Shown here one piece after another: positions 1 to 6,650 of a stretch of 10,900 bases of DNA. Source of the DNA: Deltaproteobacteria bacterium. Its GTDB lineage: Bacteria; Desulfobacterota; Desulfobulbia; Desulfobulbales; BM004. The position numbers were made by a program, and so were the translations under genes. The stretch is from assembly GCA_019312985.1 (NCBI GenBank), contig JAFDCC010000061.1:1-10900 (forward strand). Direction: 5' to 3'. The notes under the pieces were generated by a model. The model made no database searches. It had not been told where the DNA came from and saw nothing but the letters and a program-made list of their open reading frames with translations. Each line of letters opens with the position of its first letter. The stretch's first letter is position 1.

Positions 1-2
1 CC

Positions 3-830
3 ATTCTTTTCATCGCCGCCGCCTTCCAGACGAAAAGAACGGTGAAGCAGCGGAAGAAGGGACGTATCACCTCGAAGCTCATCGGCCTCGGGGCCGCTCT
101 CATCATGGGGCTGGTTCTTTTGGCCGCCGAGGTTCATTTTCCGGGTTTTGCCGACCCGGCTTCACCTGCCAGCCTGCATGTCTCACCCTACTATATCACG
201 CAGACCATTGCCGATACTGCGGTTCCCAACATGGTAACCTCGGTTCTTGCCGACTACCGCGGTTTTGACACCATGTTTGAAACAGCGGTCATCTTTGCGG
301 CGGGCCTGGCCGTCATCGCCATCCTGCGCCGGGTGCAGCACACGGACCGCTGCGACCTTCCCGAGCCCTACACCATTTCCGCGGGCTACCAGGACACGAT
401 TATCCGCTTTGTCAGCCGCCAGCTCGTACCCTTCATGCAGCTTTTCGCTCTTTACGTCGTAGCCCACGGCCACCACAGCCCGGGCGGCGGTTTCCAGGGA
501 GGGGTCATTCTCGGCGCCAGTTTCATCCTTCTGGCAATCACGTACGACATCCAGCTGGTGCAGCAGCGGATGAGTGAAAAATGGAACATCCTGCTCGGCA
601 ACATCGGTGTCCTCATTTATGCCGGTATCGGCTTTGTCTGCCTCCTGCTCGGCGCTAATTTTCTTGACTATTCGATACTCAGTAAGATTCTGCCGGCAAC
701 GGACAAAATCATGGCCCGTTCCCACGGTATGCTCGGCATTGAAATCGGCGTTGCCATTGCCGTCATGGCAATAGTCATCACCATCTACCTCAACCTCTCC
801 AGCAACGGGAAACTGGACAAGGGCCTCTAG
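3..830 (+). CDS. mnhB: MbhE-MnhB (MbhF) fusion subunit of Mrp/Mbh-type cation/proton antiporter, 5'-partial
   Basis: This is a membrane subunit of a multisubunit Na+/H+ antiporter or Mbh-type module. The frame is open to the left edge; the residues before the GTG at 42 (ILFIAAAFQTKRT) read like the last helix of a DUF4040/MbhD domain, and no good ribosome binding site precedes that GTG, so I treat the gene as partial. Counting from the GTG, a helix at about 12-30 is followed by an MbhE-like stretch (PNMVTSVLADYRGFDT, about 62-77, then a helix to about 96). An MnhB domain follows from about 112 to 252, with the family signature HGHHSPGGGFQGGVILGA at 142-159 and four predicted helices. It ends 38 bases before mnhC. 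In Thermococcus mbh operons the D, E and F parts are separate genes, so this looks like a fusion. Family assignment is firm; the 5' limit is not. Confidence 0.85.
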   Translation: MLFIAAAFQTKRTVKQRKKGRITSKLIGLGAALIMGLVLLAAEVHFPGFADPASPASLHVSPYYITQTIADTAVPNMVTSVLADYRGFDTMFETAVIFAAGLAVIAILRRVQHTDRCDLPEPYTISAGYQDTIIRFVSRQLVPFMQLFALYVVAHGHHSPGGGFQGGVILGASFILLAITYDIQLVQQRMSEKWNILLGNIGVLIYAGIGFVCLLLGANFLDYSILSKILPATDKIMARSHGMLGIEIGVAIAVMAIVITIYLNLSSNGKLDKGL

Positions 831-868
831 GGTGCCGGCGTCATGGGGGAGAAAAAAGCAGACTGTTT

Positions 869-1255
869 ATGAAATCGCTCGTCGCCGAATATAACTACTG
901 GATTTACATCCTGTTGATGATGATCGGGCTCTATGCCATGCTGGCAAAGAACAACCTGGTGAAGAAGGTTATCGGCATGTCGATATTCCAGACGGCCATC
1001 ATCGTTTTTTACGTGTCCATCGGCGCCAAGAAAGACGCGACGATTCCGATCATCGCCCACGGCGACGGCAGCCACGGCGCAGTCGAGGCGGCCATTGATG
1101 TTGCCCACTACGCCAACCCCCTTCCCCACGTTTTGATGCTGACGGCCATCGTCGTCTCCGTCGGAACCCTCGGGGTGGCCCTGGCAATATGCCTTGCCAT
1201 ATTCCGGCGCTACAATACCCTGGAGGAAGATGAACTGCAGGAGCGGATGCAATGA
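869..1255 (+). CDS. mnhC: MnhC/MrpC, NuoK-like antiporter subunit C
   Basis: This is a 128-residue membrane protein of the MnhC/NuoK family, a small subunit that in complex I and Mrp antiporters sits between the large antiporter-like subunits and the rest of the membrane arm. Three hydrophobic segments are visible (about 10-28, 32-51 and 87-111). The signature PLPHVLMLTAIVVSVGT (85-100) corresponds to the PLPQALVLTAIV block of MrpC. The N-terminal segment LYAMLAKNNLVKKVIGM matches the NuoK-type 'gly/leu-x-LxxrNLIRkviGl' region. The start at 869 is the only ATG that fits the family N-terminus. A purine-rich GGGGGAGA lies upstream, but about 16 bases away, which is far. The stop overlaps the next ATG as ATGA, so translational coupling to mnhD is likely. 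Confidence 0.93.
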   Translation: MKSLVAEYNYWIYILLMMIGLYAMLAKNNLVKKVIGMSIFQTAIIVFYVSIGAKKDATIPIIAHGDGSHGAVEAAIDVAHYANPLPHVLMLTAIVVSVGTLGVALAICLAIFRRYNTLEEDELQERMQ

Positions 1256-2559
1256 TGATCTACCAGCAGGCGCCCGCCCTTCTTGTCGTTATCCCCCTGT
1301 TGAGCGCCTTTGCCGTCAACATCAGCGGCTTGTTCAACCGGCGGAGCTGTTTTCCCGTTGCTTTGCTTGCCATGGCGGCGACCTTCGGCGCCACGCTCAT
1401 GACCCTGCACCGGGTCATGGAAACAGGTTCATTCAGTTACCGCCTCGGCGGCTGGCCGCCGCCCTTCGGCATCGAGTATGTCATCGACCACCTCAACGGC
1501 CTTGTGCTGGCAGCCGTCGCCTTTGTCAGCCTTCTGGCGGTTATTTTTTCCCGGCGAAGCGTTGAAAAGGAGCTGCCGGACAAAGTGGTGCAGTTCTATA
1601 CCCTCTTTGTTCTCCTGGTGACGGGCCTTCTCGGCATGACCGTGACCGGCGACGCCTTCAACCTCTATGTCCTCCTCGAAATTGCCGCCCTCACCGGTTA
1701 CGCCCTTATCGCCCTCGGCGACAACCGGGCCCTGGTTGCCGGTTTCAACTATGTTATCCTCGGCACCATCGGCGCCAGTTTCTACCTTCTCGGCGTCGGC
1801 CACCTTTTCATCATGACCGGCTCACTCAACATGGCTGACCTGTTGGGCATTCTCCCCGGGCTTTACGGCAACACGGCTGTCTTTGTCGCCTTGCTTCTCA
1901 TCCTGGTAGGTGTCTGGCTCAAAATGGCCTTTTTCCCGCTGCATACCTGGCTGCCGAACGCCTATACCTACGCGCCTTCCGCCGCCGGCTGCCTTGTCGC
2001 CCCCCTGGTTACGAAGGTCTCGGTCTACATCATGATCCGGATTATGCTGTCGGTCTTTTCCGCCGGCTATGTCTTTGACGTCCTCTCGGTGGCGGAGCCC
2101 ATCGTCTGGCTCGCGGTGGCGGCCATCCTCTTCGGCTCCATTCTCGCCCTGGCGCAGCAGGAAATGAAAAAGATGCTGACCTACCTGATCGTGGCGGAGG
2201 TGGGCTATATGGTCGGCGGCTTCTGGCTCGCTACCGGCTACGGCATCACCGGCGCCATTCTCCACATTGTCAACGATGCCCTCATGACCTTCTGCCTCTT
2301 TGCCTTTGCCGGCATTGTCGTCTATAAGACCGGCGGCAGCAGGCTTTCCGACCTGGAGGGTCTTTACCGGAAGATGCCGGTCACCATGGCAGCCTTTACC
2401 GTCGGGGCGCTGTCCATGATAGGGGTGCCGCCCACGGCCGGGTTCTTCAGCAAGTGGTACCTTATCCTCGGTGCCATCCAGGCGGGAAGCTACCACTTCG
2501 TCGCCGCGCTGCTCATCTCCAGCCTCGTCAACGCCATCCTCTTCTTCAGGATTATTTAG
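1252..2559 (+). CDS. mnhD: MnhD/MrpD-type antiporter subunit (first copy), ended early by in-frame TAG
   Basis: This is a NuoM/N/MrpD-family proton-translocating subunit. GGAG (1240-1243) precedes the ATG by 8 bases, and the start overlaps the mnhC stop. Expected landmarks are present: the helix-5 glutamate E143 (LYVLLEIAALTGYAL), the helix-7 lysine K224 followed by MAFFPLHTWLPNAY, and K255 in the next helix (VTKVSVYI). The usual helix-12 lysine is replaced: the segment reads HIVNDALMTFCLF, with T346 where relatives commonly have H-A-L-M-K. Translation ends at codon 436 (TAG) directly after FFRII, about 70 residues short of the normal length. The same frame then continues with MnhD-like C-terminal sequence (see the next entry). 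Either the protein loses its last helices, the codon is read through, or there is a sequence error. Confidence 0.9.
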   Translation: MMIYQQAPALLVVIPLLSAFAVNISGLFNRRSCFPVALLAMAATFGATLMTLHRVMETGSFSYRLGGWPPPFGIEYVIDHLNGLVLAAVAFVSLLAVIFSRRSVEKELPDKVVQFYTLFVLLVTGLLGMTVTGDAFNLYVLLEIAALTGYALIALGDNRALVAGFNYVILGTIGASFYLLGVGHLFIMTGSLNMADLLGILPGLYGNTAVFVALLLILVGVWLKMAFFPLHTWLPNAYTYAPSAAGCLVAPLVTKVSVYIMIRIMLSVFSAGYVFDVLSVAEPIVWLAVAAILFGSILALAQQEMKKMLTYLIVAEVGYMVGGFWLATGYGITGAILHIVNDALMTFCLFAFAGIVVYKTGGSRLSDLEGLYRKMPVTMAAFTVGALSMIGVPPTAGFFSKWYLILGAIQAGSYHFVAALLISSLVNAILFFRII

Positions 2560-2772
2560 ATAGCCTACTTTGAGCCGATAACGGACCATCACGGCAGTCA
2601 CGGCCCGGCGGTAACGGTGAGCGAGGCCCCCTTTTCCATGCTGCTGCCGCTCCTGGTTGTGGCCCTGGGGCTCATTCTCATCGGCGTCTATTCCGGCGCC
2701 ATCGTTACCAACATGATGAGGTTGGCAGTGCCAACAGGATTATATCCTCCATGGAAACCAGGACCTCCATAA
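2560..2772 (+). pseudogene. C-terminal part of mnhD, in frame beyond the TAG codon
   Basis: Reading on in the mnhD frame after the TAG at 2557-2559 gives IAYFEP, a histidine-rich stretch (ITDHHGSHGPAV), SEAPFSMLLP, and a clear hydrophobic helix (LLVVALGLILIGVYSGAIV), ending in a TAA at 2770-2772. This is the order expected at the MrpD C-terminus (FFRII-x-IAYF, an EAP-SM block, a last helix, a VP-GL tail). With it the protein would be 506 codons, the usual family length, and would overlap the next start by 22 bases. No frameshift is needed, only the reading of one TAG. A separate start here is unlikely; an internal ATG at 2638 would give only one helix. Confidence 0.75.
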
Positions 2773-4232
2773 AACCGCTTCTCGCCGTCCTGGTATCTCT
2801 GGCAGCAGTAATTCCCATCACGGCCTTCGGTAGGAACCCAAACCTCCGTGAAGCCTCGACCTTTCTAGCCGGCATCATAAAATTCGGCCTGGTCGTTTCC
2901 ATGGTCCCCTTTATCCTCGATGGCGGCACCATTGAGTTTTCCATTGCCGAGGTGCTTCCCGGCCTGGCCATCATGCTGAAGGTCGATGCCATGGGCATGC
3001 TCTTCGCCCTTGTGTCCTCGACCCTCTGGATTGTCACCTCCGCCTACTCCATAGGCTATATGCGCGGCCTTGACGAGCACAGCCAGACCCGCTATTTTTC
3101 CTTTTTTGCGGTGGCGCTCTCCGCCACCATCGGCGTCGCCTTTTCCGCCAACCTCTTTACCATGTACCTTTTCTACGAGATGCTGTCGCTTGCCACCTAT
3201 CCCCTGGTAACCCACCACCAGGATCAGGAGGCGCGCATCTCAGGCAGGAAGTATCTCGGCTTTATCCTCGGCACCTCCATCGGCCTGGTGCTGCCGGCCA
3301 TGCTGGTTACATACTTTGCCGCCGGCACCCTTGACTTCGGGGCCCAGGGCATCCTGGCCGGCCATATCGGCAAAACCGCCGTGACCGTTCTGCTGCTCAT
3401 GTTCGTATTCGGTTTTGCCAAGGCAGGCATCATGCCATTTCATGCCTGGCTGCCGGCAGCCATGGTGGCGCCCACCCCGGTATCGGCCCTGCTCCATGCC
3501 GTGGCGGTGGTCAAGGTCGGTGTCTTCTCCATTTTCCTGGTCGTTACCGGTATATTCGGCACAGAGCTTCTGGCGTCGCTTCACCTCGGCACGGTGCTCT
3601 GCTACATCGCGGCCTTCACCATCCTGACCGCCTCGCTCATAGCCCTGTCCCAGGATGGCCTGAAGCGCAGACTCGCCTTTTCCACCATCGGCCAGCTTTC
3701 CTATATCGTCCTGGGGGCCGGCCTCCTTTCCCCGAAGGGGCTCACCGGCGGCCTGGTGCACATTGCCATGCACGCCTTCGGCAAGATCACCCTGTTTATG
3801 TGCGCCGGCGCGATTTTTGTGGCAACCGGCAAAAAGTATATCAGCGAGATGGTCGGCATCGGCAGACGCATGCCGGTGACCATGACCGCCTTTCTTATCG
3901 GCAGCCTCAGTGTTATCGGCCTGCCGCCGACCGGCGGCTTCATCAGCAAGTGGTTTCTTGTTCTCGGCACCCTGGAGGCGGACCAAACGGTCATGCTCGT
4001 CGTCCTTCTCGCCAGTTCCCTGCTTAATGCGGCTTACTTCCTGCCCATTGTATACCGGGCCTTTTTCTGCACCCCGGAAGAATCAATGTTCGGTGACACG
4101 GTCGAGGAACCTCCCCTCTGGTGTGTCGTCCCCCTGGTTTTTACGGCAACAGCTTCGGTGGCACTTGTCTACTTTCCGCAGCCCTTTATCCGCCTGGCCG
4201 GTTTAGCCGTCCGGGCCATTACCGGAGGATAG
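2751..4232 (+). CDS. Monovalent cation/H+ antiporter subunit D family protein (second copy)
   Basis: This is a complete 493-residue NuoL/M/N-family membrane protein with about 13-14 predicted helices, a likely ion-translocating subunit. The catalytic landmarks are intact: E143 in LFYEMLSLATYPLV, K224 in GFAKAGIMPFHAWLP, K255 in HAVAVVKVGVFSI, and K345 in HIAMHAFGKITLF. The conserved block STIGQLSYIVLGAGL (311-325) is also present. The start at 2751 has AGGA at 2736-2739 with 11 bases to the ATG. It lies inside the in-frame continuation of the first mnhD copy. It differs throughout from that copy, so it is a paralogous subunit and not a recent duplication. In relatives such a protein accompanies MnhD in Mrp/Mbh-like clusters; its exact partner role is inferred. 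Confidence 0.92.
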   Translation: METRTSIKPLLAVLVSLAAVIPITAFGRNPNLREASTFLAGIIKFGLVVSMVPFILDGGTIEFSIAEVLPGLAIMLKVDAMGMLFALVSSTLWIVTSAYSIGYMRGLDEHSQTRYFSFFAVALSATIGVAFSANLFTMYLFYEMLSLATYPLVTHHQDQEARISGRKYLGFILGTSIGLVLPAMLVTYFAAGTLDFGAQGILAGHIGKTAVTVLLLMFVFGFAKAGIMPFHAWLPAAMVAPTPVSALLHAVAVVKVGVFSIFLVVTGIFGTELLASLHLGTVLCYIAAFTILTASLIALSQDGLKRRLAFSTIGQLSYIVLGAGLLSPKGLTGGLVHIAMHAFGKITLFMCAGAIFVATGKKYISEMVGIGRRMPVTMTAFLIGSLSVIGLPPTGGFISKWFLVLGTLEADQTVMLVVLLASSLLNAAYFLPIVYRAFFCTPEESMFGDTVEEPPLWCVVPLVFTATASVALVYFPQPFIRLAGLAVRAITGG

Positions 4233-4235
4233 ATA

Positions 4236-4355
4236 ATGGACGGCAAAGAACTGAAAGAATTGAAACATGAACCGGTTCCAGGATACCGCCCAGCTTTTTA
4301 CGTGGTTTTCGGGCTCAGCCTGCTTTACCTGGTCATGATTTTTCTCAGAGCATGA
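4236..4355 (+). CDS. Small single-helix membrane protein of the antiporter operon (39 aa)
   Basis: This is a short ORF of 39 codons lying exactly between two antiporter genes. It has a strong ribosome binding site (GGAGG, 4224-4228, 7 bases from the ATG). Its stop lies 13 bases before the next start. The N-terminus is charged (MDGKELKELKHE) and is followed by PVPGYRPAFYVV and one hydrophobic helix (about 21-37) ending in Arg-Ala. A segment of the form 'EPVPGY...FY' followed by one helix is something I associate with small proteins in similar clusters, but I cannot name a family. It may be an accessory or assembly subunit. Placement, ribosome binding site and composition make it likely real. 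Confidence 0.75.
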   Translation: MDGKELKELKHEPVPGYRPAFYVVFGLSLLYLVMIFLRA

Positions 4356-4368
4356 GGGGAGCAGTGGC

Positions 4369-4617
4369 ATGAAAACAGAAAAACAGCATATCTTCGACAA
4401 GCCGAAAAATGTGCAGCGGGTGCTGTACGGGCTTTTCGGAACCCTGGTCCTGCTTCTGGCACTTGAGCCCCTAGTCCACAAGCACCCTTATTTTGCCTGG
4501 GAGGAGTGGTTCGGATTCTATGCCATTTACGGTTTTGTCGCCTGTGTCCTCCTGGTGTTGGCGGCAAAGTACATTCTCCGGCCTTTTGTGAAGAGGGAAG
4601 AGGATTACTATGATTGA
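4369..4617 (+). CDS. Small two-helix membrane protein of the antiporter operon (82 aa)
   Basis: This 82-residue protein has two predicted membrane helices (about 20-36 and 47-66). The soluble start contains HIFDKPKNVQRVL, and a segment with HKHPYFAWEEWFGFYAIYGF joins the helices. The C-terminus is KREEDYYD. The histidines, acidic pair and aromatic cluster between the helices are the most distinctive part. GAGGGGAG at 4354-4361 lies about 7 bases before the ATG. The stop overlaps the start of the next gene by 8 bases. I recall similar proteins next to NuoL/MnhD-like genes in proteobacteria, where they are annotated only as hypothetical. A structural or accessory role in the antiporter complex is inferred from position. 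Confidence 0.82.
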   Translation: MKTEKQHIFDKPKNVQRVLYGLFGTLVLLLALEPLVHKHPYFAWEEWFGFYAIYGFVACVLLVLAAKYILRPFVKREEDYYD

Positions 4618-6379
4618 GTTCATCCCTCCCGCTTTTATATTTATTCTGGGGGCCCTGGCAGTGCCGCTGCTGCGGGGCAGGTTCAAGTCGGCGTACATGA
4701 TGGCCCTGCCGGTCGTCAGCTTTTTATTCCTGCTGAGCACGCAGGTCGGGACAGCCTGGGAAGTTCACTTCCTCGGATTTGATCTCGTACCGTTCAAGGT
4801 CGACAGGCTTTCCCTGGTTTTTGGCTACATTTTTCACCTCATATCCCTTATCGGCGTAATTTACACCCTCGGTTTCAAAAGTGACCTGGAGCACGTTGCC
4901 GGCCTCGTTTATGCCGGCAGCGCCCTGGGAGTCGTTTTTGCCGGGGACCTGTTCACCTTCTTCGTCTTCTGGGAGATGCTTACGGTGAGCGCCCTGTGGC
5001 TCATATGGGCCAGGCGTACGAGGGCTTCCCAGGCTGCGGGATTCCGCTACCTCATGGTGCATGTGTTTGGCGGCCTCGTTCTCCTGGCCGGCATCATCAT
5101 GTATATCAGCGAGCAGCAGTCCGTCTCCCTCGGCTTTATCGGCCTGCACAGCCCTGCTACCTACTGCATCTTCATCGGCATGGGTATCAATGCGGCCTGG
5201 CCCCTCCTGCATTCATGGCTCACCGACGCCTACCCTGAATCCACCGTGGGCGGCGCCGTATTTTTAAGCGCCTTTACAACGAAGACGGCAGTGTATGCCC
5301 TGGCCAGGACCTTTCCGGGAACAGAACCCCTTATCTGGATCGGCGCCCTGATGACGGCGTTTCCCATATTTTACGCCGTCATTGAAAATGACCTGCGCCG
5401 GGTCCTCTCTTACAGCCTTATCAACCAGGTCGGCTTCATGATGGTCGGCATCGGCATCGGCACCGAGCTGTCAATTAACGGGGCTGCAGCCCATGCTTTT
5501 GCACATATTCTCTATAAATCGCTGCTCTTCATGTCCATGGGGGCCGTAATGTTCCGGACCGGCAAGATCAATGCCACCGACCTCGGCGGGCTTTACAAGT
5601 CCATGCCGTGGACCGCACTTTTCTGCTCCATAGGGGCAGCATCCATCTCCGCTTTCCCGCTCACCAGCGGTTTTGTCAGTAAGTCAATGGTTCTTGACGC
5701 GGCTGCCCACGGCCATATGAGCATTGTCTGGCTCACCCTGCTTTTTGCCTCGGCCGGTGTTTTCCACCATTCGGGCATCAAAATCCCCTTCTTTGCCTTT
5801 TTTTCCCACGATGCCGGGCATCGGGTCAAGGAAGCCCCTGTCAGCATGCTGGTTGCCATGGGGATTGCCGCCTTTTTCTGTATTTTTCTGGGTGCCTACC
5901 CGAAATTTCTCTATTCCATCCTGCCGTACCCGGTTGAGTTTGTTCCCTATACGGCATCGCATGTCCTCTTCCAGCTGCAGCTTCTCATGTTCTCCGCCCT
6001 GGCTTTCACCCTGCTGCTGCTTTCCGGTATATATCCGGCTGAAATACGGGCCATCAACCTCGATGCCGACCTGGTGTACCGCAGGGGCGGCCCCCTGTTT
6101 TACCGGGCAATGGCAGCCGTGCTGAACGGTGCCAACAGACTGGCCGACCAGTTATTTACCGGCAGATTTGTCGGCGGCCTGAGCAGGTTTGCCCGGCACG
6201 GCCCGGCACATCTGCTGCTGCTTGTCATGAAGCCGTACTGGGCGGTAAGCGGCCTGAGCGGCCAGGAAGAGGTGGACGCCAGGGAAAAATTCCGGCGCCA
6301 GGTCGAGGCCGGGGTTCTGCCCATCAGCATCCTGGGGCTTTTTGCCATGATATACCTGGGGTTGCTCTTTCTCCTCTAA
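4610..6379 (+). CDS. NuoL/MnhD-like antiporter subunit (third copy) with C-terminal extension
   Basis: This is a complete 589-residue membrane protein of the complex I subunit 5 / Na+/H+ antiporter subunit D group. The helix-5 glutamate is E122 (FFVFWEMLTVSALW). Two translocation lysines are visible, K225 in AFTTKTAVYAL and K303 in HAFAHILYKSLLF. The helix-7 lysine seen in the two upstream copies is absent; the aligned stretch is IGMGINAAWPLLHSWLTDAYPE (188-210 region), with N194 at or next to that place. After the last standard helix (about 454-473), residues 474-566 form a charged, mostly amphipathic stretch, followed by a final hydrophobic segment (567-589). This order resembles the NuoL/MrpA/MbhH lateral helix plus terminal anchor. 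The start overlaps the preceding stop by 8 bases. It is the last gene of the operon. Confidence 0.92.
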   Translation: MIEFIPPAFIFILGALAVPLLRGRFKSAYMMALPVVSFLFLLSTQVGTAWEVHFLGFDLVPFKVDRLSLVFGYIFHLISLIGVIYTLGFKSDLEHVAGLVYAGSALGVVFAGDLFTFFVFWEMLTVSALWLIWARRTRASQAAGFRYLMVHVFGGLVLLAGIIMYISEQQSVSLGFIGLHSPATYCIFIGMGINAAWPLLHSWLTDAYPESTVGGAVFLSAFTTKTAVYALARTFPGTEPLIWIGALMTAFPIFYAVIENDLRRVLSYSLINQVGFMMVGIGIGTELSINGAAAHAFAHILYKSLLFMSMGAVMFRTGKINATDLGGLYKSMPWTALFCSIGAASISAFPLTSGFVSKSMVLDAAAHGHMSIVWLTLLFASAGVFHHSGIKIPFFAFFSHDAGHRVKEAPVSMLVAMGIAAFFCIFLGAYPKFLYSILPYPVEFVPYTASHVLFQLQLLMFSALAFTLLLLSGIYPAEIRAINLDADLVYRRGGPLFYRAMAAVLNGANRLADQLFTGRFVGGLSRFARHGPAHLLLLVMKPYWAVSGLSGQEEVDAREKFRRQVEAGVLPISILGLFAMIYLGLLFLL

Positions 6380-6571
6380 ATGCGGAATTTTAAGCCGCCC
6401 TGGTCCAGAAAAGTGGCGCTGTGCTTTGTTTCTGCATCAGCGTCCTGATTGGTTGCCCGCCCTTCTCCAGTTACTTTTCCCCGGCAAAAAACTGGCTGCT
6501 GCTCCTGATGCATTTGAAACGGGCCGCGGCTGCAACGATAGGCCCTGTAATGGCGCTGCCTGCAAGAAATA

Positions 6572-6601
6572 TTGTTACCAGTCCCGCGAACCGTGTATAG
6601 T
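6572..6601 (+). promoter_or_regulatory. Candidate sigma70-type promoter of the lipoprotein gene
   Basis: TTGTTA (6572-6577) and TATAGT (6596-6601) are separated by 18 bases. Transcription would start near 6608. The spacer between the antiporter operon and the lipoprotein gene (6380-6617) otherwise shows only weak inverted repeats (CCAGTT/AACTGG at 6467-6495, GGGCC/GGCCC at 6521-6545) and no convincing terminator. Confidence 0.35.
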
Positions 6602-6617
6602 GGCGAGGGAATGTACA

Positions 6618-6650
6618 ATGAATTTGCCGCAGCCGGTTTTTTTGCTATGA
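6618..6650 (+). CDS. Possible 10-codon leader peptide overlapping the lipoprotein start
   Basis: The ORF reads MNLPQPVFLL and then TGA. Its ATG is preceded by GAGGGA (6605-6610) at 7 bases, the only good ribosome binding site in this leader. Its stop overlaps the predicted lipoprotein ATG as ATGA (6647-6650). The lipoprotein start itself has no visible ribosome binding site, so coupled re-initiation is a reasonable explanation. This is inferred from spacing only; with 10 codons, chance cannot be excluded. Confidence 0.35.
   Translation: MNLPQPVFLL

Noticed and set aside
183..725. Long minus-strand open frame opposite the MnhB domain
   Set aside because: It is antisense to a clear membrane protein, low in hydrophobic order, and matches no family. 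GC-rich genes often leave such open complements.
3240..3986. Minus-strand open frame of 248 codons opposite the second D subunit
   Set aside because: Histidine-, glycine- and aspartate-rich composition typical of the complement of a hydrophobic gene; no ribosome binding site or family motif seen.
1252..4232. Recent tandem duplication of mnhD
   Set aside because: The two D subunits share family residues but differ nearly everywhere else, so they are old paralogues.
6426..6617. Cysteine-rich open frame upstream of the lipoprotein, starting with TTG
   Set aside because: No ribosome binding site and unlike known cysteine motifs; only its last ten codons (from 6618) have start signals.
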